A DNA stretch of 64,000 nucleotides from Marinospirillum alkalitolerans (GTDB lineage Bacteria > Pseudomonadota > Gammaproteobacteria > Pseudomonadales > Halomonadaceae): positions 372,001 to 436,000 of the forward strand of contig NZ_JBANFI010000001.1 of NCBI RefSeq assembly GCF_045055655.1, read 5' to 3'. The notes under the pieces are model-generated. The model had not been told where the DNA came from. It saw only the letters and a program-made list of their open reading frames with translations, and searched no databases. Position 1 is the first letter of the stretch, and each line of letters opens with the position of its first letter. Position numbers and translations under genes: made by a program. Shown here piece after piece: positions 34,776 through 42,366 of this stretch.

Positions 34776-35612
34776 ATGTCCGATCAAAGCGCTCAGACTG
34801 AAAATTTTGAGCAACTACTACGCACAACGACAGGTGAGTTAGTTGATAAAATCGAGCAAGGTCATCTCGCAGATGCCGTTAATTTGTTGCAAAAAATTAA
34901 TGATGCTCGTAACTATAACTTGTACTTGGAAGTTGGGCGTCTGACTCGGGCATTACATGATGCTATTCGAGATTTTCATCTGGATACATCTAGTCACTTC
35001 CAGTCTGCTCCTTTAGCAGACATTGCTGCACAGGAAGGCGCTGAGACAGATATCTCAGAAATGGCGGATGCGAGGGATCGCCTTCACTATGTTTTGAGCC
35101 TCACACAGCAAGCAGCAGATCGCACCATGGATAAGGTTGAAGAGTCTCTGCCTCTGGTCAACAGCTGGGAGACTGAGGTGAAGTCTCTGCGTGGTGAGTG
35201 GGAACGCTTGATACGAAGAGAAATGAAGCCGGAAGAGTTTCGCCAGCTTTATCACCGCATGGATGACTTTCTGCGTAGCAGTGAGCAAGAGGCAGGCCAA
35301 CTGGCAGAGAATCTATCGCAAATTACCCTCGCGCAGGATTATCAAGATTTAACTGGTCAAGTAGTGAAGAAAGTGATTACCCTTGTCCATGAAGTTGAGT
35401 CCAGCCTGGTCGGTCTTGTGCGTATGGCAAGCCAAGTGGATCAAATAACAGGCATACAGCACCCTCATGATGAGGATGCAGGCAGACATAAAGCGGTCAA
35501 TGACACTAGACATCTACCTGAAGGCCCGATTGTCAATGCTGAGAAACGCGGCATTGAAGTGGTTTCAGGTCAAGACGAAGTCGATGACCTTCTCTCCAGT
35601 CTTGGGTTTTAA
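34776..35612 (+). CDS. cheZ: CheY-P phosphatase CheZ
   Basis: Removes phosphate from CheY, about 278 aa. Long helical hairpin character, with the active segment ITLAQDYQDLTGQVVKKVI supplying the catalytic Gln. The C-terminal CheY-binding peptide is GQDEVDDLLSSLGF, nearly the same as in E. coli CheZ. The ATG at 34776 has GAGGAG 5 nt upstream; a GTG at 34770 is unlikely. It is 12 bp before cheA. Confidence 0.96.
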   Translation: MSDQSAQTENFEQLLRTTTGELVDKIEQGHLADAVNLLQKINDARNYNLYLEVGRLTRALHDAIRDFHLDTSSHFQSAPLADIAAQEGAETDISEMADARDRLHYVLSLTQQAADRTMDKVEESLPLVNSWETEVKSLRGEWERLIRREMKPEEFRQLYHRMDDFLRSSEQEAGQLAENLSQITLAQDYQDLTGQVVKKVITLVHEVESSLVGLVRMASQVDQITGIQHPHDEDAGRHKAVNDTRHLPEGPIVNAEKRGIEVVSGQDEVDDLLSSLGF

Positions 35613-35624
35613 AGGAGCCGTTGG

Positions 35625-37691
35625 ATGAGTCTAGATGCAGATCAGGATATTCTGCAGGATTTCCTTGTTGAGGCAGGTGAAATCCTGGAGCAACTCTCTG
35701 AACAGTTGGTTGACCTGGAGCAGTCTCCAGATGACCCAGAGTTGCTCAATGCTATATTCCGCGGTTTCCATACCGTAAAGGGTGGCGCGGGCTTCCTTCA
35801 AATATCACCTCTGGTTGACTGTTGTCATAACGCAGAGAACGTCTTTGATACGCTCAGAAAAAATCAGCGCCAGGTTACCCCTGAGCTGATGGATACCGTG
35901 CTCAGTGCATTGGATGCGGTTAATGAGATGTTTGAAACAGTGCGCGGGCAAGAAATGCCTGAACCTGCGGATGCAACCTTGTTGGAAGCACTGGCTTACT
36001 ATGCCTTACCAGAAGGCGCAGCTGGTACGGCTCCGGCCCCTGTTGCTGCACCGACTGCATCTGCAGCACCAGTTGATCATTCAGGCGATATTACTGATGC
36101 CGAGTTTGAAAGCCTGCTTGATGCTCTCGGCCCAGAAGATCGTGCCGCTATGGCCGCGGAAAAAGCGCCTGCTGCGCCAACCGCGAGTGATAGCGACGAG
36201 ATTACAGAAGAAGAATTTGATGCTCTGCTGGATCAGCTGCATGGCCAGGGTAAGGGGCCGGGTGCGGCACCATCAGCAGCCGCACCAGCGCCGTCTGCTG
36301 CTACATCTAGTGATGACATCACTGAAGAAGAATTTGAAGCCTTGCTCGATCAGCTGCACGGTGAAGGTAAGGGACCAGGTGTGCTGCCTCAGGGGGCCAA
36401 AGAGTCGGCTTCAGCCAAAGCACCTCAGCCTGCACAACCTCCTGCGGTGAGAGCAGCACCTCCTGCTGTTGCGGCTAAAGCACCTGCCGTGAAAAAAGAA
36501 GTGGCGGCAGCAGATAATACAGTTCGCGTGGACACCTCGCGGCTAGATGAAATTATGAACATGGTGGGTGAGCTGGTTTTAGTACGTAACCGCTTGGTTC
36601 GACTAGGTTCTGATAGCACGGATAGCGAGCTGGCTAAGGCTGTCGCCAACCTAGATGTTGTGACGGCTGATTTACAAACCTCCGTGATGAAAACCCGCAT
36701 GCAGCCGATTAAAAAGGTTTTCGGCCGCTTCCCACGCGTGATTCGCGATCTCTCGCGTAAGATGAACAAAGAAATCAATCTTGAGATGATTGGTGAAGAC
36801 ACGGATCTGGATAAAAACCTGGTTGAGGCCTTGGCCGACCCTCTGGTTCACCTTGTGCGCAACTCGGCAGATCATGGTATCGAGATGCCTGATGTACGGG
36901 AGCAAAGAGGCAAGCCGCGTGCAGGTAAGGTTGTTTTAGCCGCAGAGCAGGAAGGTGACCATATTCTGCTGACCATCTCAGACGATGGTGCGGGCATGGA
37001 CCCAGAAGTACTGAAGCGTAAAGCAGTAGAAAAGGGCCAGCTCGATCAAGATGCCGCTGATCGCCTTTCTGATTCTGAAGCCTTTAATCTGATTTTTGCC
37101 GCTGGCCTTTCTACGAAAGATGAGATCTCAGATGTCTCGGGTCGTGGCGTGGGCATGGATGTTGTGAAGACGAAAATTTCACAACTCAATGGTACGATCA
37201 ATGTGTGGTCTGAACTTGGAAAGGGCAGCAAAATCATCATCAAGGTTCCGCTGACCTTGGCGATTATGCCTACGCTGATGATCAAGCTTCAGGATCAGAC
37301 CTTTGCCTTGCCTTTGGTCAACGTGAATGAAATCTTCCAGTTAGATATCTCGCGTGCTAATAAGATCGATGGCCAGGAAGTGATCATTATCCGTGAGAAA
37401 ACCCTGCCCTTGTTCTATCTACGACGTTGGCTGGTGCGCGATATCAGTAAGCGCCAGATCTCTAAGGAAGAGCTAGAAGAGGCACATGTTGTTGTGGTCT
37501 CGATAGGTAACCAGCAGGTAGGCTTTGTCGTCGATGACTTAATCGGTCAGGAAGAGGTCGTGATTAAGCCACTTGGGCAGATGCTGCATGGCACCCCTGG
37601 ATTGGCTGGTGCCACGATTACCGGTGATGGTCGTATTGCTTTGATTTTGGATATTCCAGGCCTGTTAAAACGTTATACAGGTCGTCGCTAG
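35625..37691 (+). CDS. cheA: Chemotaxis histidine kinase CheA
   Basis: Kinase of the polar chemoreceptor array, 688 aa. The Hpt domain has phospho-acceptor His49 (GFHTVKGGAGF). Residues about 130-295 form an Ala/Pro-rich linker with three copies of an acidic motif: ITDAEFESLLDAL near 156, ITEEEFDALLDQL near 193 and ITEEEFEALLDQL near 232, the last two followed by HGxGKGPG. I see no conventional P2 domain. Then come dimerisation (VDTSRLDEIMNMVGELV), the ATPase (LVRNSADHGIE, DDGAGMD, GRGVGMDVV) and the CheW-like P5 domain. Confidence 0.96.
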   Translation: MSLDADQDILQDFLVEAGEILEQLSEQLVDLEQSPDDPELLNAIFRGFHTVKGGAGFLQISPLVDCCHNAENVFDTLRKNQRQVTPELMDTVLSALDAVNEMFETVRGQEMPEPADATLLEALAYYALPEGAAGTAPAPVAAPTASAAPVDHSGDITDAEFESLLDALGPEDRAAMAAEKAPAAPTASDSDEITEEEFDALLDQLHGQGKGPGAAPSAAAPAPSAATSSDDITEEEFEALLDQLHGEGKGPGVLPQGAKESASAKAPQPAQPPAVRAAPPAVAAKAPAVKKEVAAADNTVRVDTSRLDEIMNMVGELVLVRNRLVRLGSDSTDSELAKAVANLDVVTADLQTSVMKTRMQPIKKVFGRFPRVIRDLSRKMNKEINLEMIGEDTDLDKNLVEALADPLVHLVRNSADHGIEMPDVREQRGKPRAGKVVLAAEQEGDHILLTISDDGAGMDPEVLKRKAVEKGQLDQDAADRLSDSEAFNLIFAAGLSTKDEISDVSGRGVGMDVVKTKISQLNGTINVWSELGKGSKIIIKVPLTLAIMPTLMIKLQDQTFALPLVNVNEIFQLDISRANKIDGQEVIIIREKTLPLFYLRRWLVRDISKRQISKEELEEAHVVVVSIGNQQVGFVVDDLIGQEEVVIKPLGQMLHGTPGLAGATITGDGRIALILDIPGLLKRYTGRR

Positions 37692-37709
37692 CAGCGTAGT
37701 AGATCAGTT

Positions 37710-37730
37710 CTCTCCCTCACTCGGGGAGAG
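37710..37730 (+). other. Hairpin between cheA and cheB
   Basis: CTCTCCC (37710-37716) pairs with GGGAGAG (37724-37730) across a 7-nt loop. There is no T-run, so it is not a standard terminator. It ends about 10 nt before the cheB ribosome site and could affect mRNA stability or processing. Confidence 0.4.
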
Positions 37731-37753
37731 AGCCGTGATAAGAGGAGAGTGGC

Positions 37754-38923
37754 ATGCCAATCACCGTGTTGGTGGTTGATGACTCAGGTTTTTTTCGTCG
37801 TCGTGTTTGTGAATTGATTAAGACTGATCCGCGCCTGCAGGCTATAGGAACAGCTTCAAATGGTAAGGAAGCCATAGAAAAAACACTTGAGCTGAAGCCA
37901 GATGTCATTACCATGGATTACGAAATGCCCGTCATGGATGGCATTTCAGCTGTGCGTGCGATTATGGCGCAGCAGCCAACCCCCGTATTGATGTTCTCAT
38001 CCCTCACGCATGAGGGCGCGCGCGTCACCCTCGATGCGCTTGAAGCAGGCGCTGTTGATTACCTGCCTAAGAATTTTGAGGATATTTCACGCCATGTAGA
38101 TAAAATGGCGAAGATCCTTTGTGAGCGGATTATAACCGTAGCCCGTAGCCGCTCGCGTCCGCCTGCGGTAGCTCGTGTCCCGCGCCCCAGTCCAGCAACC
38201 CCGATTGCACGTCCCAGCCAAGAGGCGCGGGCAACCCTGCGTGAACGGATTGCTGCGCGGCGTGAAGAGCAGCGTGACACACAGAGTAAAGAAGCGAGCC
38301 TCAAAAGCAGTGCTAAGGCCCATCTTGCTCCGGCCCCTAAACCGCGTAGCCAGCCTCGTCATTTTGATCTGGTCGCGATTGGAACTTCAACGGGTGGGCC
38401 TATGGCGCTGCAAACAGTGTTGACTGAGCTACCAGCCCACTTTCCTGCACCTATTGTTTTAATTCAGCATATGCCGGGAACCTTTACCGGTGCCTTCGCA
38501 GAGCGTCTGAATGGCCTGTGCAAGATTCAGGTGAAAGAAGCAGAAGATGGTGATCAGCTGCGCCCAGGCTTGGCACTTTTGGCTCCGGGTGGCAAACAGA
38601 TGCTGATTGATAAACGTGGCGGTTGTGTGCGTATTTTACCAGGTGATGAGCGCCTCAATTATAAGCCCAGCGTGGATGTGACCTTTGGTTCTGCTGCGCA
38701 GGCTTATCCTGGTAAGGTATTGGGTGTGGTGCTGACAGGCATGGGTGCGGATGGTCGTGAAGGTGCGCGCATGCTCAAAGACACTGGCGCTGTGATTTGG
38801 GCGCAGGATGAAGCCAGCTCGGTGATCTATGGTATGCCGATGGCGATTGCCAAGGCCAACTTAGCGGATCAGATTATTAACCTGTCTGATATCGGCCAAC
38901 AACTAATTAGCGATGTCACCTGA
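37754..38923 (+). CDS. cheB: Chemotaxis methylesterase CheB
   Basis: Demethylates chemoreceptors when phosphorylated by CheA, 389 aa. The receiver domain has phospho-acceptor Asp55 (ITMDYEMPVMDG). A long basic, Pro/Ala-rich linker follows (about residues 130-200). The C-terminal esterase has GTSTGGP (catalytic Ser), IQHMPGTFTGAFAERL (His) and TGMGADGREGA (Asp). cheR is not in the window. In Pseudomonas motCD would follow; here parC does. Confidence 0.97.
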   Translation: MPITVLVVDDSGFFRRRVCELIKTDPRLQAIGTASNGKEAIEKTLELKPDVITMDYEMPVMDGISAVRAIMAQQPTPVLMFSSLTHEGARVTLDALEAGAVDYLPKNFEDISRHVDKMAKILCERIITVARSRSRPPAVARVPRPSPATPIARPSQEARATLRERIAARREEQRDTQSKEASLKSSAKAHLAPAPKPRSQPRHFDLVAIGTSTGGPMALQTVLTELPAHFPAPIVLIQHMPGTFTGAFAERLNGLCKIQVKEAEDGDQLRPGLALLAPGGKQMLIDKRGGCVRILPGDERLNYKPSVDVTFGSAAQAYPGKVLGVVLTGMGADGREGARMLKDTGAVIWAQDEASSVIYGMPMAIAKANLADQIINLSDIGQQLISDVT

Positions 38924-38954
38924 GCCGCAGGTGGTCTACAGGAGTTAAGACAGC

Positions 38955-39773
38955 ATGCATGTCTGGGCAGTTGCCAATCAAAAAGGTGGCGTAGGAAAAA
39001 CAACAACAGCCATTACGCTCGGAGGTATCCTAGCGGACAAGGGGCATCAAGTTCTTTTGCTCGACCTTGATCCTCATGGCTCTTTGACCAGCTACTTCAA
39101 ATATGATCCAGACAGCGTGGACAAGAGTGTCTACGACTTGTTTCAGCATCGTCAGGTGCCTGAGTCCTTGCCTGCCAGTTTGTTGTTAGATACAGGCCAT
39201 GATCGAATTAAGATCATGGCAGCCTCAACGGCACTGGCCACTCTCGAACGCCAAGTCAGTGGTAAGGGTGGTATGGGGTTGGTGATCGCTAAGTCACTGG
39301 CTCAGCTGTGGAATCGATTTGACTATGTCTTGATCGACAGCCCGCCTGTTCTGGGGTTGTTAATGATTAATGCGTTGGCTGCCTGTGAGCAGCTGATCAT
39401 CCCAGTCCAAACCGAGTTTCTGGCAATTAAGGGTCTGGAGCGGATGATGCGGACCTTGAAAATGATCAATAAAGCCCGCAAGCAGGGTCTTCCTTATACT
39501 GTGGTGCCAACGCTTTACGATCGTCGAACCCAGGCTTCGATTCAAAGTCTGAGGTTGTTACGTAATACCTACGGCGATGTTATTTGGCACTCTATGGTAC
39601 CAGTGGATACCAAGTTCCGTGATGCCAGTGTCGCGGGTATGCCCGCGTCGATGCTGGATCCGAACAGTCGGGGTGTCCATGCTTATAGTGTGTTACTGAA
39701 ATTCCTGCAGGAAAAAGAAACTGAGTTAAGACGTCAGTCACCTGCTGCCTTGCATGAGGGGGCTGGACAATGA
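38955..39773 (+). CDS. parC: ParA-family ATPase for polar placement of chemotaxis arrays (ParC/Soj type)
   Basis: Walker-type ATPase, 272 aa. The deviant Walker A is KGGVGKTTT (residues 10-18), and DLDPHGSLTSYF and LIDSPPVLGLL follow. The sequence is of the kind encoded next to cheW in Pseudomonas and Vibrio, where ParC places the chemotaxis array at the pole. It is not FlhG: it lacks the FlhF-activating N-terminal segment and sits in the che group. Its stop overlaps the next start (ATGA). Confidence 0.9.
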   Translation: MHVWAVANQKGGVGKTTTAITLGGILADKGHQVLLLDLDPHGSLTSYFKYDPDSVDKSVYDLFQHRQVPESLPASLLLDTGHDRIKIMAASTALATLERQVSGKGGMGLVIAKSLAQLWNRFDYVLIDSPPVLGLLMINALAACEQLIIPVQTEFLAIKGLERMMRTLKMINKARKQGLPYTVVPTLYDRRTQASIQSLRLLRNTYGDVIWHSMVPVDTKFRDASVAGMPASMLDPNSRGVHAYSVLLKFLQEKETELRRQSPAALHEGAGQ

Positions 39774-40813
39774 GCACGCACGATACACCTCAGCAGGCTA
39801 TTGAGGATTATCTCGAGGCCCTGCTCTGTGATGATGGCTCTTTAGATGTGCCTGCATCTGCTTTATGGAAGGATGCCAGTGAGGCCGCTTCTGTACAGCA
39901 AAGGCCATCCTCTTTTGAGCAAGATCAGTCGATGCAGGCGCAAAGCCTTGTGGCCTCGATGGCTGAATTTAAAAAGAAAGCAGCGCGTCCTTTGGCAGAA
40001 GCGACAGCGGATGACCTGCCACAGGTGATTCTGCCTGAATTGAACTTGACGCCAGAAGCGCATCCAGCTGAGCCGGCATCTCAGCCACAGCCTGAGATGG
40101 AAACACCATCAGCCGCTCTAGAAGCGCCAGTTGAAGCCCCAGCGGCTATTCAGCAGAGCTCAGCGGATGTTGTGGTAGAGAGCATGGATGAAGCTGTGCC
40201 GCCTTCGCCTGATGTTGAAGTGCCCGAGCCAAACGCTGCAGCTGCAGCTGTACACTCAGAAGATCAAGACATCAGTTTGGATGAGCAACCGCCTGCATCT
40301 CCGCCTGGCTGGAAGAATGGTCGCCCTGTTTGGGCGCAAGAACGCTTTGAGTGCTTACTGTTTAAGGTGAAGGGCTTAACCCTAGCTGTGCCTTTGGTGG
40401 AGTTGGGTGGCATCATAAAAATCGAGAAGCAACCCACGCCGATCTTTGGTCAGCCTAGCTGGTTCTTGGGGATGCTGAGATCAAACAAATCCAATGTTTG
40501 TATGGTTGATACAGCACAATGGGTGCTGCCACCTACGTTGATCGATCAACATCCAGAGCCCTATCAGCTGGTTATTCGTATCCATGATAGCCAATGGGGG
40601 CTATCTTGTAATCAGGTCGACCGTTCGATCAGTTTACAGCCAGATCAGGTACGCTGGAGAACCTCCTTGGGTAAGCGGCCTTGGCTGGCCGGCACAGTGA
40701 TTGAGCATATGTGCGCCTTGATCGATGCGGCTGCCTTTGACCGTTTGTTGAAAGAAGGACATGGTGAGCTGGAGCCTGCTAACCTTAAATCGATTGCGCA
40801 TTTGGATGACTAA
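39770..40813 (+). CDS. CheW-domain protein, ParP-like
   Basis: 347 aa. The N-terminal 190 residues are acidic and Pro/Ala/Glu-rich. The C-terminal part is a CheW-like domain (FECLLFKVKGLTLAVPLVELGGIIKIEKQPTPI through SLGKRPWLAGTVIEHMCALID). Position right after the ParA ATPase and the domain layout match ParP of Vibrio, which ties ParC to CheA in the array. The function is inferred from context. It shares ATGA with the upstream gene. Confidence 0.85.
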   Translation: MSTHDTPQQAIEDYLEALLCDDGSLDVPASALWKDASEAASVQQRPSSFEQDQSMQAQSLVASMAEFKKKAARPLAEATADDLPQVILPELNLTPEAHPAEPASQPQPEMETPSAALEAPVEAPAAIQQSSADVVVESMDEAVPPSPDVEVPEPNAAAAAVHSEDQDISLDEQPPASPPGWKNGRPVWAQERFECLLFKVKGLTLAVPLVELGGIIKIEKQPTPIFGQPSWFLGMLRSNKSNVCMVDTAQWVLPPTLIDQHPEPYQLVIRIHDSQWGLSCNQVDRSISLQPDQVRWRTSLGKRPWLAGTVIEHMCALIDAAAFDRLLKEGHGELEPANLKSIAHLDD

Positions 40814-40839
40814 GCGCCCCATGTTAGCGCGCTTTTTTT
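40812..40839 (+). terminator. Intrinsic terminator after the parP-like gene
   Basis: AAGCGC (40812-40817) pairs with GCGCTT (40829-40834), followed by more Ts to 40839. The stem is short (6 bp, partly A-T), so it may be leaky. It overlaps the stop codon of the parP-like gene and separates cheW from the upstream che operon. Confidence 0.55.
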
Positions 40840-40924
40840 CTGGTCCTGTAGTAAAGCCCTGTTTTTATCAAGGCAGGTGTATTAGCATTAGTCTGATGTC
40901 TGACTTCGATGAAGGATACTAATT

Positions 40925-41413
40925 ATGTCGAGCCCGCAAAAAATCCAAGCTGAAACGTCTTCTGATCCAGTGCTGCAGTATGTGACTTTTCGCCTTGCGG
41001 AAGAAACCTACGGAATCAATGTGATGATGGTGCAGGAAGTGCTGCGCTATACAGAAATTGCTCCTGTACCAGGCGCACCTGATTATGTGCTCGGGATCAT
41101 TAACCTGCGTGGTAATGTGGTTACGGTGATTGATACGCGTCAGCGTTTTGGCTTATTGCCAAGCGAAGTCAGTGATGCCACGCGCATTATGATTATTGAA
41201 GCAGATCAACAGGTCGTCGGGATTATGGTCGATTCAGTGGCCGAAGTGGTCTACCTGAAGCAGTCTGAGATTGAAACCGCACCGAATGTTGGTAATGAAG
41301 AAAGTGCGAAGTTCATTCAAGGTGTATGCAACAAAAACAATGAGTTGCTGATCTTGGTTGAGCTGAACAAACTGATGTCTGAAGAAGAATGGTCTGAGCT
41401 GGCTGCGATCTGA
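40925..41413 (+). CDS. cheW: Chemotaxis coupling protein CheW
   Basis: Links chemoreceptors to CheA, 162 aa. Typical CheW sequence: YVTFRLAEETYGINVMMVQEVLRYTEIAPVPGAPDYVLGIINLRGNVVTVIDTRQRFGL. It has its own ribosome site (GAAGGAT) and follows a weak terminator, so it may also have its own promoter. Confidence 0.97.
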   Translation: MSSPQKIQAETSSDPVLQYVTFRLAEETYGINVMMVQEVLRYTEIAPVPGAPDYVLGIINLRGNVVTVIDTRQRFGLLPSEVSDATRIMIIEADQQVVGIMVDSVAEVVYLKQSEIETAPNVGNEESAKFIQGVCNKNNELLILVELNKLMSEEEWSELAAI

Positions 41414-41540
41414 TCAGGCCTGAGATTCAGCCGCACCTTTGCTAGAGTGCTCAGCAGGCTTGCGGGGTGAATCTTGGTGCTAGCAACAGGCTAGGCTTGG
41501 GTTGAATCCATTGCAAGTATGAACGAAGAGGTTGTCAAGA

Positions 41541-41987
41541 ATGGGATTCCCGAGCTTATATGAAGGGTTAGCGCTGCTGGTTGCATTGATCGCCTGTGTT
41601 TCTGTTGTGATGATGCGCCGGACGATGCGTCAGCTCAATTTGCGTCTGGATGAATCCAAAAAAGAGATGCATTTGTTGGTCAAGGCGCTGCGCAATGAAA
41701 CCCACGCCATGGGCAGTGGTGCGATAGGTGTGGGGCAGCGGCTTGTTGAGGTAGAAAAGCGCCTCAACTCGACTGTTGAGCGCCAGATGGAGATAGAACA
41801 AAAGGACCCAGGTAGTCTACCCTATGCCTATGCCGTCAGGCTTGTTGAAATGGGTGCCACGGCTGAAGATTTGATACAAAACTGTGGTCTGGCGCGTGTT
41901 GAGGCTGAGTTAATTGCTTTGGTACATACCGAGCTCAAAACTCAGCGTCAGAAGCCCATCAAAGAAGAGTTTTACTCGATCAACTAA
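41541..41987 (+). CDS. DUF2802 membrane-anchored protein
   Basis: 148 aa. One N-terminal membrane helix (LYEGLALLVALIACVSVVMM) and then a coiled-coil cytoplasmic part, ending in a helix-turn-helix-like segment (YAYAVRLVEMGATAEDLIQNCGLARVEAELIALVH). This looks like the DUF2802 proteins found after cheW in Pseudomonas and relatives. The biochemical function is unknown. ATG 41541 is favoured by AAGAGG upstream; a TTG at 41532 is the alternative. Confidence 0.8.
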   Translation: MGFPSLYEGLALLVALIACVSVVMMRRTMRQLNLRLDESKKEMHLLVKALRNETHAMGSGAIGVGQRLVEVEKRLNSTVERQMEIEQKDPGSLPYAYAVRLVEMGATAEDLIQNCGLARVEAELIALVHTELKTQRQKPIKEEFYSIN

Positions 41988-42034
41988 TCGACTGGCTGCT
42001 TAATTCACCTTCCTCGATCTGCTTTATTCTGATG

Positions 42035-42065
42035 ACCCCGATTCTGCTCTGGATAGAATCGGGGT
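42035..42065. terminator. Bidirectional terminator between convergent genes
   Basis: ACCCCGATTCT (42035-42045) and AGAATCGGGGT (42055-42065) form a perfect 11-bp stem with a 9-nt loop; TTTATTTT follows on the plus strand. It ends the chemotaxis group on one side and touches the stop codon of the FlhB-like gene on the other. Confidence 0.85.
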
Positions 42066-42365
42066 TTATTTTGGCTTGTGTGCGGCCATTTTTTCTTGTA
42101 AACGCTCCATGTCATAGACAAAGGCCAGGACTTCCGCGATCGCACGATAGAGGAGTTCGGGAACGGGATCGCCTAGCTCAAGTTGTGAGAGCGCAGCGGC
42201 AAGATGAGGATCTTCATACAGAGGCACCTCTGCCTCCTGTGCAATCGCAATAATTTTTTCGGCAATTTCTCCTGCCCCTTTGGCGGTGAGACGCGGTGCA
42301 CCGACACCATCATATTCCAGCGCCAGGGCACGCTTAATAGGCTTGCGAGGTGATCGAAGGTGCAT
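42066..42365 (-). CDS. FlhB C-terminal domain-like protein (FhlB type)
   Basis: 99 aa from ATG 42365. It aligns with the part of FlhB that follows the NPTH cleavage site: RALALEYDGVGAPRLTAKGAGEIAEKIIAIAQEAEVPLYED against the FlhB segment AVALKYSEDGQQAPLVLAKG. The NPTH motif and membrane domain are absent. Such stand-alone copies occur in many flagellates. It starts 1 bp after the stop of the FliK-like gene, so the two form a small operon. A role in export-specificity switching is inferred. Confidence 0.85.
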   Translation of the reverse strand: MHLRSPRKPIKRALALEYDGVGAPRLTAKGAGEIAEKIIAIAQEAEVPLYEDPHLAAALSQLELGDPVPELLYRAIAEVLAFVYDMERLQEKMAAHKPK

Positions 42366-42366
42366 G

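Noticed and set aside
37710..37730. Terminator between cheA and cheB
   Set aside because: A hairpin is present but no T-run follows; kept only as a hairpin.
38955..39773. ParA-family gene read as a displaced flhG
   Set aside because: Sequence and position fit the chemotaxis ParC/Soj type encoded beside cheW, not FlhG.
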